From the NCBI GenBank assembly GCA_035578175.1, contig JAQMRL010000001.1:434509545-434573544 (forward strand): 64,000 nt of DNA. Reading direction: 5' to 3'. The notes beneath the pieces were generated by a model. It saw only the letters and a program-made list of their open reading frames with translations, was not told the DNA's origin and searched no databases. The DNA is from Catonia carolina. Lineage: Eukaryota > Arthropoda > Insecta > Hemiptera > Achilidae. Positions within the stretch are counted from its first letter, which is position 1. Every line of letters begins with the position of its first letter. Made by a program: the position numbers and the translations under genes. Shown piece by piece: positions 54,446 to 64,000 of the stretch.

Positions 54446-55595
54446 CCCTTTCGGTGCCAACGTCCGAAAAACAGGACGTCAATATCTTTACCTAAAATAC
54501 CAACGTTCGGTTTACTGGACGTCCGTAAATTATGCATAAAATGCTAACATTCGTATAACCGGACGTTCACAAAAATCTTTTTTAAACAAAACAGCAGTCA
54601 CGGGACTGACCGAAAAAAGCGACTATTTTAAATAATTGAAACTACAGTTGCAGACAACTGAGTTTAAACTAAGATTGCCGAGCGTGACGTGACGGCAAAC
54701 CAAAGATTTACCCCGTGCAAAATCACAGTCCAGGCGCGCCAAAAGAATAAGTACATTCAAAAAATTAATAGAATAATGTACGAGTAGGTATTTTAAATAT
54801 TTTAGTGCTATCAGAACGATTTATTATTTTTATGAACACAATAAAAATTATTTTTTAACAGGACATTTTATTTTATTTTAACCTTTTGAGGACTATGTTT
54901 TTCAACCTAGAACTTAGCCCACAATTTGAGTTCTTTTTAGATTTTTCATTTACTTCTTCTTCCCTTATTTATTATTCACCTATTTTTTCTCAACTCTCCA
55001 TCCCTGGAACTAAATATGTTTCGTAGAGCTACTGTAATATTTCATCATAAAATAATGATTTTATTAATGACTTACCACTAAAGCCAACCATTTCCATTCG
55101 TATTTTCACAAAATAAACAATTAAACGAAACGTTTAAAATAAAATAAATATATACATAATACAAGATTTATATTATTGTAAAACATTTATTTTCCCAGGG
55201 AAAAAATTTTCTAAATTAGTAAACAAACGGTAGCAAGAAGCTAACACAATAATACTGATTTTCTGAACACATTAGCAAGGTTTTTTATACACATGCTTTT
55301 TCCATCGAGTAAAACAAAGCCTATATAATAATACATTTATTTAGAACTTGTATTTACATGTATTAGTATAAAAAAGAAGCAAATGTACCAGTGCATTTGT
55401 AGTTTTTTTTGGACTAAAACCATGAAACATACGTGCATAGTCCTCAAAAGGTTAATGTTGAAATTTAGGTTAGCAATGACAGACTTACGCCTGCAAGTAG
55501 TCGAAATAAGGGTTGGCACGTGTTGTACATCGTTATATAAATTATATGGCACTTTAGGGTCAAATTTTGTAAAATTTGTTTGGGCACTAAACGGG
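54446..55595 (+). mobile_element. piggyBac-type element, outer, hosting a second one
   Basis: Terminal repeats CCCTTTCGGTGCC and the inverse of ...GGGCACTAAACGGG, flanked by TTAA at 54442-54445 and 55596-55599. Subterminal 'acgtccg' and 'ggacgt' words repeat near the left end. No transposase frame. Without the inner element it is about 576 bases. Confidence 0.85.
54882..55451 (+). mobile_element. piggyBac-type MITE, nested
   Basis: Terminal inverted repeats CCTTTTGAGGACTATG and exact inverse CATAGTCCTCAAAAGG (16 bases), flanked by TTAA at 54878-54881 and 55452-55455. It lies wholly inside the outer element, so it is the later insertion. The opposing frames in its right half (55337-55624 and 55383-55604) look like chance. 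Confidence 0.9.
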
Positions 55596-55599
55596 TTAA

Positions 55600-56603
55600 A
55601 ATAATAAAAAAGATAATGGAACAACTATTAGTGGCTGAGTATGTATCCGTTAATTTTTTCCCGGTGACCTTAAAAAAATGTACCTATAACCAGAACAAAA
55701 ACACAAAACCTCTGATATAAAAATGTTTGTAAACTGAATATTTAAATGACAAGAAGCTACGCGTTCACGCTACTGTTTTCTAATAAATCCGACAAGACTA
55801 CTTCATAAGTTCTTGTATGTGTGATCATAATCCAATAGGCATCGTCTCCGAGTATAAAAAACCGGTTAAAATTACGATGCGAAGATAAAATCGTTATTTT
55901 TTCAAATCGGTTTTTAAGATGAGGCCTACAAACATTTAAGTGGTAAAACAACATTTTTTTATAAATTTTTTCTTAGAAATACAAGGAACTTGTCAAACTT
56001 ACGCAGTTGTAATCGGAAATGTTATTTTTAATCGACTTTTAACACTTATAAAGCCGTTCTAAAATATTGTTTTTTTTTTAATTCCTTGTAGAATTTAGTT
56101 TTTACTTGAAATTTTAATTACAGATCGTCCATTTAACTAAAACATTTAACGAAGACTCTTGTAAAATAATTTCTTAAACAACAGTCAGAAAAAGAAATAA
56201 TGGTGATGATGATGATGATGACAGCGAGAATTTGTTATTTTTTTAATTTTTTTTTGTTATTTTTTTCCCAATTCTGTACGAACTCAATTATTACTGACAG
56301 TTCTATCAAGCATATCTCATAACTTTAATAGTCATAATTTATTTTTTCAAAAACAAATCAATGCTTTCTAGATTAAGAGATAAAGTAAAAATAGCAAAAG
56401 CAAAAAGTTTTAATTCACAGATACATCAATGATAAATAAGAAGTTTCAGGTAAGAACTGTCAAACGCTATAGAAACTCCATCTGATTAGGGGCCTTTCAG
56501 GTAAGTTAATCATACAGCGCATAACCAATATGACTCAGCAAAATAATCCCTAAGGTATGTGTTTCCAAACAAACATCTGCTGAGGTTCAGTTTAAATCAA
56601 GCT
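55600..56603. other. No gene seen
   Basis: AT-rich. A short (GAT)n run lies at about 56200-56222. Confidence 0.4.
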
Positions 56604-56786
56604 TTTTTTTGTTTTTTTTTTTTGTTTAACGTCCGACTGTTTTGCAAATTGCTGCTAATGCAGACGGTGAAGGATGAAATGAATTTTTTTTGTAAAGTAT
56701 GAAAAATGCCATGCCCGAGTGGGATTCGAACCCAAGACCGCGTGATGAGAGGCGAGCACGTTACCAACATCGCCAACGCGGCCGGC
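56604..56786 (-). mobile_element. SINE-C copy 1, complete tRNA-derived SINE
   Basis: On the minus strand the head reads CGGCCGCGTTGGCGATGTTGG (A-box region) and GGTTCGAATCCC (B-box), then a body with 'gtctgcattagcagcaat' and 'acagtcggacgttaaac', and a poly(A) tail. A perfect duplication, taaatcaagct, lies at 56593-56603 and 56787-56797. The head folds in part like a tRNA. Confidence 0.92.
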
Positions 56787-57114
56787 TAAATCAAGCTAGA
56801 GAAAGAAACCAAACGAAACGAAACAAAGAAATGTGTTGAAACAAATAGACCATTAAAATCAATAAAATTGGTTTCACCATAACTTTTTATTTTTTTGTTT
56901 TTTTGTTTTACGACTAAAAAAAATTAAAAAATTATGATGAAACCAATTTTACTGATTTTAATGGTCTACTTGTTTCAACACATTTTCGTTTGGTTTTTTA
57001 ATTTTTAAATACAAAAATATTTAAAAAGGGCTTTTCTAATACGTAATGTACATTTTACAGGAAAAACATGTTCAATCATTATACAGAAACCCCGAAACTT
57101 CAGTTTTTTTAAAA

Positions 57115-57424
57115 AAAATCCCTCTCACACATGAGGGCAATCTGTTCAATTCAGAACAATAAGCAACCATGACCCAATGAGATGAGGATGATGTGTACGA
57201 CGTGTAAATGAGGGTAGTCATGTTCAGACCCAGGCCGACCATTCCTGAAAGAGTATGATTAATTTCAACCATCATAGTACAACGGTAACCACATCTAGTG
57301 TTCAAATACGTATAAAAGTTACTACATTTACTAGGATTTGAACCAGGAACCTTCGTCTCCGAAAATCAACTGTTAAACAGCTGATTCGCGGCAACGACTT
57401 TATCTGTAGACCAACCCTGTGGGT
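57115..57424 (-). mobile_element. SINE-T copy 6
   Basis: Inverse SINE-T from 'ctcacacatgagggcaatctg' to 'agaccaaccctgtggg'. The right flank 'gagaaaactggaataaactgagaag' resembles the flank of SINE-T copy 5 at 34.1 kb, so the two may share an L4 context. Confidence 0.85.
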
Positions 57425-57473
57425 AGAGAAAACTGGAATAAACTGAGAAGATAATATTATTTTGTATTATTTT

Positions 57474-57654
57474 TACTCTAATGTGTGTACGTTGCAATCT
57501 GTTTAATTTAAAAACAATAAGCAACCCTAAAACCCAATGAGATGAGGATAATGTGTATGACGTGTAAATGAGGTGTAGTCTTGTAAAAAATCAGGCCGAT
57601 CATTTCTGAGAAAGTATCGTTAATTGAACCCTAACCATAAAAGTACACCGGTAA
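57474..57654 (-). mobile_element. SINE-T copy 7, body only
   Basis: Inverse body from 'ctaatgtgtgtacgttgc' to 'aagtacaccggtaa'. The tRNA-like head is missing. A mariner arm follows. Confidence 0.8.
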
Positions 57655-57688
57655 ATTTATGATGGTTACACCCAAATAATTATGAATG

Positions 57689-57944
57689 CCTGTTCCCTAA
57701 GATGAAATCTGCATTAAAAGGAACAAGATTTGAGTCTGTGGAAGCTGTAAAAGAGAAAGCGGCACGTGTCCTGAAGGAGCTGACAAAAGATCACTTTCAG
57801 CACTGTTTCCAACAAGAGAAAATTTGCATGGAGCGTTGTAGCGATAGAGAAGGAGTGTATATTGAAGGTGACAATAAGTGATTATGTAAAATTAAAATTA
57901 AATTTTTTACAACGTCAGTCTCGTTATTTAAAAGCCACACCTCG
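57689..57944 (+). mobile_element. Single mariner arm
   Basis: Equals the right arm of the rearranged mariners, from 'cctgttccctaagatgaaatc' to 'aaagccacacctcg' followed by TA. No left arm or interior. Its start coincides with the arm boundary shared by the other copies. Confidence 0.85.
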
Positions 57945-58483
57945 TATACCATTAGTAGTTGCTAAGGGTTGATTAATGATGATGATGATGATGATGATGA
58001 TTCTATAAATTTACCAGGTTTCGATCATCAGGTGATGCTTTCAAATATTACAAACAATTTTCCGAAAGAAAATGAAAAGAAAACGTATATCTATACTCCA
58101 TCCCATTGAACCTTGCAGCACGTGAAAATAAATGTATTAAAATTTAGTGATTGAACTTAGCACGATCCATTCGAGTTACAAAAATTGTTCTTTGCTTATC
58201 AGATGAAACTTGCTATATAAGCTACTAATTGAAACATTTACTAAATACAAAATAAGACGGTATCAGTAGAAAGAATTCATAGAGTAGGCCTATTATAAAA
58301 CATCAGAACTGTCGCCGGTTGTTTTGACTGAAGGTAGAGTGAAACATGATTACGCATCCTTTTTACTGACTTTCAACCCGTAGTCTGTTTATATCTGCTG
58401 CACGGTTCTGTGGGATATACTATAATGCTAATTTTGGTAGGGAACGATAAAGTTACAAAAAGTGAAGTACTAACTGTATCCAA
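57945..58483. other. No gene seen
   Basis: A (GAT)n run lies at 57977-58000. The rest is AT-rich without recognised features. Confidence 0.4.
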
Positions 58484-59356
58484 TCTACATATATAAAATT
58501 CGATGTATGTGTGTATGTATGAGTGTGTGTATGTTCCCCTTTTTCTCCTAAATTACTGAACCAATTTTCATGCAGTTTTTTATGTTGTAACTATGATGCC
58601 GATGCAGGTTTTAGGCTATCGAAACCCTTAAAAAAATAGCCCTAAAGGGTTGAAAATAATGTTTATGTCCTACATTAAGGCTTTTATGTGGTTAGATAAT
58701 CTGCTGCTTTTGGCGCAGTTGGTAACGTGCTCGCCTCTCATCATGCGGTCTTGGGTTCGAATCCCATTCAGGCACGGCATCTTTTCATACGTTACACACA
58801 ATCATTTCATCTTTCACCGTCTGCATTAGCAGTAATTGCAGAACAGTCGGACGTTAAACAGAAAAAAAATGCCGCTTTTGATTCAAAAGCAGCTGATGTG
58901 ATTCAAATAAAGATTTGTCATAAATAAAGTCATATGATTTAGCAAATAGCGACGTGGTGCTAAGGATCAGCTGGTGACAACATCACATGATAATTTTATT
59001 GTATTTTATTATGTAGATACGATTTTGCATTGTTGAGTATTTTATAAAAGTTAAGTTCCGTGTTTCTTTACTTTGTTTTAATTTTCTTTTAATTAATGAG
59101 TGATCAATTGCTTTGATATTTTATTTTGACTTTTATTTTACTCAACGTAGATTTAAGTTTTCGGTTTTGACAATTATTTATTTGTGGTTGTTGTTTTTTT
59201 TGTTTTTCTTCCATTTTCAATAATTCCATCAAAAAAACATCACTAGGAAGAAAATCTTCAAAAGCAAAAAAACTTCAAAAAGCAAGAACAACTGAAATTT
59301 AAAAAAAAAAGTGATTACAACATTTTCGCGTGCAAAGTCGCAATGGGGCATGCTAG
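58484..59356 (+). mobile_element. Non-autonomous Helitron, 873 bases
   Basis: The 5' end TCTACATATATAAAATTCGATGTATGTGTGTATG and following 'cctaaattactgaaccaattt' are typical of arthropod Helitrons. The 3' end reads 'cgcgtgcaaagtcgcaatggggcatg' and stops at CTAG (59353-59356). The host base on the left is A and on the right is T, as expected for Helitron insertion at AT. No Rep/helicase frame. A SINE-C copy sits inside. Confidence 0.9.
58713..58869 (+). mobile_element. SINE-C copy 2, nested in the Helitron
   Basis: The head has 'ggcgcagttggtaacgtgctc' and the B-box GGTTCGAATCC; the body ends 'gcagaacagtcggacgttaaac' and an A-run. The flanking repeats tgctgcttttg (58702-58712) and tgccgcttttg (58870-58880) differ at one base. 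It entered after the Helitron. Confidence 0.92.
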
Positions 59357-60395
59357 TATCCAATAAATAATAAATTTTAGTTAACACAATACAGTTGTTT
59401 CCTGTGACACGATATCCTATTACTAATTTTGAATAATAAACATAGTAATACTATATCGAATAATAAATATTATTTTATTACTAGTGGACGAACAATCAGA
59501 ATTTATAACATAAATGTTTATAACTGAAATCACTAAAGAAATGATCGTATGCGTTACAAAATAGTAATGTAGTAGGTACGTAGGAGTATGAATGAACCGA
59601 AGGACACCCATTTTTATGGTGTATCTAAACAGCGTGACCGTGATCATAGCGCGGTTATGTTATATCCGACCATGAATAGAATGAAGTGTGCAGGAAGAGT
59701 TAAACGTTTATGACCGAACAAGCACCCTGAATCTAAACGAGTCCATCGCATCGGAAAGGAACTTCTTCATCTTCATTGGCTTAGACAAGTCGAACCATTC
59801 ATTAATAATTTGTGGTCTACGTAAAAATAAAAATAAAACCACCAGCCTCTATAATAATATTCCTTCTTCTTTTTTATCATAACAGTTAACATCCACGTAC
59901 ACATCCAACCATTGTATTTTAGTAACTTAATACACTCCGGTAGCTTAATTTTGTTATTTTTAGCGTACGTTACAATAACCTCAATCATTAAACAACTTAA
60001 TTTATTAAGTTTTATACAATTGTAATCATCCCAACTTTATCATTTTAGAATTAAAGACATCATTAAAACTATTGCTAGAATCTGGTATAAACAAGAACAC
60101 ACCTTGCGTTTCAAAATAATAATAGGCTACTTTTTACAAGGAACCTGTACCGTGAATTTAAAAAAAATTCAATTTTTGGCATTGCTAACCTAAAATATCT
60201 GCACTTTCTTCCCCGTACAATGGTATATTATTATTGTATGACTGTTGATAATTTTTTATAAAATTTTAAAGTTGCATAATTAAGCAATTTTACCGAAAAA
60301 ATGTACGAAAACTTCAATTTAAATAGCTTTTTTGTTATTTTTAAAAGGAATTTTTATCTTATAAAAGAATACTTTGTTTTTTTTTAATAGTTTAT
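59357..60395. other. No gene seen
   Basis: AT-rich. Frames of 64-75 residues on both strands lack motifs. Confidence 0.4.
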
Positions 60396-60399
60396 TTAA

Positions 60400-60560
60400 A
60401 GTCGTATTAACAACTTTGTCAGTAGCGACTACTGTGGGTTTCGGTACTGTAACGGTGAATTTTAACGTGTTAAAATATCCAGACCCTAGCCGGGAATCGA
60501 ACCCGCAACCTTACGCTATGTAGGATAGCGCGCTAGACCCTACTCCACTTAGGCGGCCAC
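60400..60560 (-). mobile_element. SINE-D, tRNA-derived
   Basis: On the minus strand the head reads GGCCGCCTAAGTGGAGTAGGG and, after 35 bases, GGTTGCGGGTTCGATTCCCGG (B-box). The body (60400-60475) resembles the sequence beside the tRNA-like head at 41.75 kb. Confidence 0.7.
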
Positions 60561-60595
60561 ATTTTGTTCTTATTACGAGATAAAGTCGTTCTTAT

Positions 60596-60680
60596 TAAGT
60601 GGTAAAGTCGTCACCGTAAGTCAGCTGTTTAGCAGCTGATTTTCGGAGACGAAGGTTTTCTGGTTCAAATCCTAGCAGTT
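60596..60680 (+). repeat. SINE-T head fragment
   Basis: SINE-T head only, from 'agtggtaaagtcgtc' to 'ggttcaaatcctagcag', directly before a fuller copy in the same orientation. Confidence 0.8.
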
Positions 60681-60683
60681 GAA

Positions 60684-60985
60684 CCCACCGGGTTGGTCTA
60701 CAGGTAAAATCGTCGTCAAAATCAGTTGTTTAACAGCTGATTTTCGGAGACGAAGGTTCCTGGTTCAAATCCTAGTAAAGGTAGTTACTCTTATACGGAT
60801 TTGAATACTAGACAGTGGTTGCCGGTGTACTTTGATGGTTGGGGTTCTATTAACGATACTCTTTCAGAAGTGGTCGACCTGGGTCTGTACAAGACTAAAC
60901 CTCATTTACACGTCATACACATCTCATTGGGTCATGGGGTTGCTTATTGTTCTGAATTGAACAGACTGCAACGTACACATATTAG
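60684..60985 (+). mobile_element. SINE-T copy 8
   Basis: From 'gaacccaccgggttggtctac' to 'cgtacacatattaggaat'. A short deletion near 60923 shortens the 'cacatcatcatcatctca' part. An 81-residue frame across it has no meaning. Confidence 0.9.
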
Positions 60986-61003
60986 GAATAAAAAAATTTT
61001 AAA

Positions 61004-61155
61004 AAATCCTAGCAGTTACTTTTATACGGATTTGAATACTACATAGTAGTTACCGGTGCACTTTGATAGTTGAGGTTCAATTAGCCATACTCACTCAGGA
61101 ATGGTCAGCCTGAGTCTGTATAAGACTATTAGTCAAGTCTGTATAAGACTTTATA
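61004..61155 (+). repeat. SINE-T body fragment
   Basis: Starts in the head's last bases ('aaatcctagcagttac') and stops after 'gtctgtataagacta', with a short local duplication of 'gtctgtataagact'. It shares the odd 'cctagcagtt' joint with the head fragment at 60.6 kb, so the three SINE-T pieces here may derive from one copy into which copy 8 was inserted. Confidence 0.75.
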
Positions 61156-61192
61156 TAACTCACCGGTAACACACAAGTAAGTTTTGACTTAT

Positions 61193-61270
61193 GAAAATTT
61201 CAGATCCTAATCGGGAAACTCTGTGTTGTAGCTGGCGCGCTAACCAATACGCTACAGAGGTGGCCAACAA
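61193..61270 (-). repeat. SINE-D-like tRNA head, diverged
   Basis: On the minus strand 'tggccacctctgtagcgtattggttagcgcgcc' gives an A-box region. The B-box is eroded ('agagtttcccgattagg'). Confidence 0.5.
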
Positions 61271-62400
61271 TAGTCTTTTCTTATCTTTCAATTTATGAAG
61301 TTAATTCATTTTAAATTAAAACAAGTGTATAATTTTTATAATGGTCGGTTATACTGTATCTTTGTTGAGATCGACATATGACAGAACTTCGTACGCAGTT
61401 GGCACTACCTGTGACTAAACGTAATACATTTAACGAGTAACAATCATAATTGTTTTTAAATATTAAGAAAAATATAAATTTAATGAATATTAATGTTTAG
61501 TAAAAATGATTAGATCAAACTAATAAACTAAAAAAAAACTTAACTCATTACATAGTATTAACAAAATTAATTTAAATAGATTTCAGACAATACAAAAGTG
61601 AAATTTTAAAAGATGAAAGACGTTTTAAAGGATTAAGAGACAACAAAACGAAAAAGCCGTTAATGAGCTTAGCAACTGATGTAACGATAAACTTTAAAAA
61701 CATTAAAAGTTGAAAATGTGAAGATAAAATGGACATTTTTAAGATTTAAAAGATTTACTCTTCACAGGGAAGTTAGACTAAGGCTTTTAATATTCTGGTG
61801 TCTTATCTAATGTGATAACCTGAGTTATTCCCCATAAGCATAAGCAAAAGGTTTAAATTCTTATCTTAAGTGTCTACCTTACTTTCATTAATTAATCTTT
61901 TTGACCTCACAGATATTTTAAATAGGGTGAACCAGAAACCCCATCTCTTTTTACAGATTTATGCACGCTGTTTTTTTTAAACATTGAATCAATTTATCTT
62001 TAAGAAAACATTTTGGTTGGTTTTATCGTCACTTTTACAATTATCTTTGTAATTAATTTGTAGTATATTCTTTGTTTGTTTAAAGTTTACTAAGGCATAA
62101 TGCCCGATTGATTTACATCTCAAACAAAATATCCGAAATTTAAAAAAAATGAAATAAAACTAAAATAATGAATAGTAGGACATTTAAACAAAGTTTATGA
62201 TAATTACCTGAAAGGGTGTGCGTGGAGCTCACGTTTTATCATCTAGACACGGATAGAGAGGGAGTAAACAGCATTGTTACCTAGGAACTATAAACTAGCA
62301 ATGGGGAAAAAACATACGAAATAGCATGCCGTTTATAGCAAGGTAAAAGAAGAATTCTACAGAATGAGTCCCACATTCAAAAGCTAAAACCTTTTTCTTG
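61271..62400. other. No gene seen
   Basis: AT-rich. The segment 61365-61425 repeats, in diverged form, part of 35.94-35.99 kb. Confidence 0.4.
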
Positions 62401-62429
62401 AAAGAAAAATAAGACATCTAAAATTGTAT

Positions 62430-62660
62430 ATCTTCTCTAAACTCCTGTACTTTGTAGAATCCTGGAAATAGATGAAGTCATCACAAGGAAATTGAAGTTG
62501 AAGACATTTGAGATGTGGCTGTAAAGGCGAATATTAAAACTACCATGGGCTGTTCAGATGGCAAATGTAGAAGTTCTCAGGAGAATGAAGAAAGGGAATT
62601 AACAACAGAATCATTTACACCATCAAATGTAGAAAGCTCCAGTACTAGGACATCATGAGA
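62430..62660 (+). pseudogene. Degenerate L3-type LINE ORF2 fragment
   Basis: The plus strand reads KLKTFEMWL.RRILKLPWAVQMANVEVLRRMKKGN, parallel to the IEAFEMWCYRKMLKIRWVDKISNLEVLRRVDKKR block of the L3 copy at 26.2 kb. Stops and deletions follow. Confidence 0.65.
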
Positions 62661-62928
62661 AATGAATAAAACTTCTCTTTGACTTTTTTGGTATTGTGTA
62701 CTTAAAGTACAACATTTCTTATTGAAATTTAGATTTTTTAAATTTGTGTAGTGCATTGTTTATTATGTCTCAAGTTGATATTCCTTACTTTAAGTCACTC
62801 TGCAGAAAAAATATATGGAAAATAAGGTCTGGTAGAAGAAAAGTGTTGTGACTTCGAATTCTGAGAACTTAGTATGGAATGAGCTTAGAAGAGCTAATCA
62901 GAAGTGCAACAAAATGAAAATGTCTAAT

Positions 62929-63123
62929 GTCTGTCTTATAACTTGATGGCCTCCCACAGAGAGGAGCAGAATCGGCCCGCTACTAGCCTTCTCAATAACA
63001 CTTCATTATGTACCAATTCCAGTGTACTAGTTAGTAGAAGTACATAATGAAATGTTATTGGGAACGCTAGTAGCGGGCCGATTCTGCTCCTCTCTGCGGG
63101 AGGCCATCAAGTTATAGGCAGAC
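62929..63123. mobile_element. Fold-back MITE, 195 bases
   Basis: Two arms of about 83 bases ('gtctgtcttataacttgatg' inward; inverse at the right end 'catcaagttataggcagac') are nearly exact inverses, separated by about 28 bases. It can form one long hairpin. GC-richer than its surroundings. No other copy in the window and no certain target duplication. Confidence 0.85.
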
Positions 63124-63288
63124 AGTATGTTTATCACCAACATTCGGAACGGTTAGGCATTTGTAGAAAAAGAAGACATCTATTTCAAAAACAACCACTT
63201 ACCCAAAAAAAGAATTTAATTCTGAAGAAGATGCTATTTAATACTATGGTATTTTCAAGAATTGTTTTTATTTTCAGCCAAATCGACT

Positions 63289-63686
63289 GTTGTTGTTTAG
63301 GTCAACAGCCGAAAGGCTGGTTTGAACCTCTAGAGGTTTTACTAAGTAAAAAACGAGGAGTAAGGTGGTTTACCAATGCCTTCCTCACTGAGTTGAAAGA
63401 GTATGCTTATCAGCATGCCAGGCCCTCCGAAAAGCACTCACTTTCCACCCTGCAAATGACACCTTCACTTCATTCACCACAGGGTCTGGCTGCATAGTGA
63501 AATTCATTACTCTCAGAGGAGATAACTCTGACTAGTGTCACAATACACCTCTACCTCTTCTGTTCTTAAATAGTTCAGTCATATAAGTGGCTGACTATGT
63601 GATAAGAAACAGAACTATTTTTTTAGCCCTGGACCAAACAGATTGAGTGCAATTAAAATAACACTCCACCTGCCCGTTTTGGGCAT
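63289..63686 (-). mobile_element. SINE-A copy 8
   Basis: Complete inverse SINE-A, from 'gttgttgtttaggtcaacagccg' to 'ctgcccgttttgggcat'. A perfect 11-base duplication, ccaaatcgact, lies at 63278-63288 and 63687-63697. Its 5' end shows the intact GCCC...GGGC hairpin. Confidence 0.93.
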
Positions 63687-63697
63687 CCAAATCGACT

Positions 63698-64000
63698 ATC
63701 TATTCAATTATATAATAATAGAAAGATGAGTTTTTTATAGTGTTATGAGTAAAGAAACCCTCAAAAGAAGGAACTTAGTCGATTTTTATAACGCGTTTTG
63801 TCCTGATACTTTTAAATACGCCTACATGATAATATCGTTTTAGTCGTCGAGTGAGGTTTGACTTTTCTAACCGAGACGGCCAGATAATTTGTGTGTGATT
63901 CAAGTCTTCTTTGATATTGTGTAAAGTACATTTCTTGTTGAAATGTTTAAATCTGTGTATAGTAGTGTGGTTTGTTATGTACCGAGTTGATGTTGTGATT
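63698..64000. other. No feature identified
   Basis: AT-rich flank to the window edge. Around 63830-63990 'agtcgtcgagtgaggtttg' and following bases have no match elsewhere in the window. Confidence 0.35.

Noticed and set aside
55337..55624. A 95-residue frame as a piggyBac transposase
   Set aside because: It lacks the DDD motifs and the cysteine-rich end of piggyBac transposases and crosses the border of the nested element.
1..64000. A CRISPR array, phage or bacterial defence system
   Set aside because: The direct repeats found are tandem repeats, microsatellites or transposon copies; the only clear gene is spliced and animal-like.

Overview
The window is eukaryotic nuclear DNA, almost certainly from an arthropod and most likely an insect; Hemiptera is only a guess. 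The sequence is AT-rich and nearly gene-free. It is densely packed with transposon remains: mariner, DD41D, pogo/Tigger, piggyBac, hAT, Helitron, Jockey-like and other non-LTR retrotransposons, and several tRNA-headed SINEs. Nothing looks prokaryotic. There are no operons, ribosome binding sites or CRISPR arrays, and the only convincing host gene has a spliced structure.

The host gene lies on the minus strand at about 52.14-47.97 kb. Two exons join in phase and encode a small secreted, probably GPI-anchored protein of about 247 residues. It has two GDNF/GAS1 cysteine domains and resembles vertebrate Growth Arrest-Specific 1 (GAS1), a co-receptor for Hedgehog and GDNF-family ligands. Its 3.4-kb intron holds a SINE, a MITE, and a non-LTR fragment that is itself split by a DD41D transposon.

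Layout. 0-2.4 kb: possible LTR-type leader with a long (TG)n tract, then a long hairpin-bearing repeat (here called family M). 2.4-5.3 kb: a MITE, a Tigger remnant, a Jockey fragment and a rearranged mariner. 5.8-20 kb: SINEs of two main families (SINE-A with an AAC tail, SINE-T with a tRNA head), Jockey fragments, and a second rearranged mariner. 22-27.5 kb: M copies, a hAT MITE, SINE-A, and a 5'-truncated LINE with perfect target duplications. 28-36 kb: old LINE debris and few clear features. 36.9-37.75 kb: a GC-rich island with three tandem histone-type stem-loops. 38.7-40.4 kb: a third rearranged mariner with a LINE inserted in it. 42.8-45.4 kb: a second Tigger and a piggyBac-type MITE. 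48-52.1 kb: the GAS1-like gene. 52.4-54.4 kb: an inverted pair of Jockey copies. 54.4-55.6 kb: nested piggyBac-type elements. 56.6-59.4 kb: SINEs and a Helitron. 60.4-64 kb: a SINE cluster, a perfect fold-back MITE and SINE-A.

Many insertions keep exact target duplications, so the order of events can be read from the nesting. The items most worth follow-up are the tandem histone-like stem-loops, the mariner derivative whose 5' end was replaced by an inverted copy of its 3' end and which then spread, and the GAS1-like gene, whose stop codon sits five bases before a consensus splice donor.
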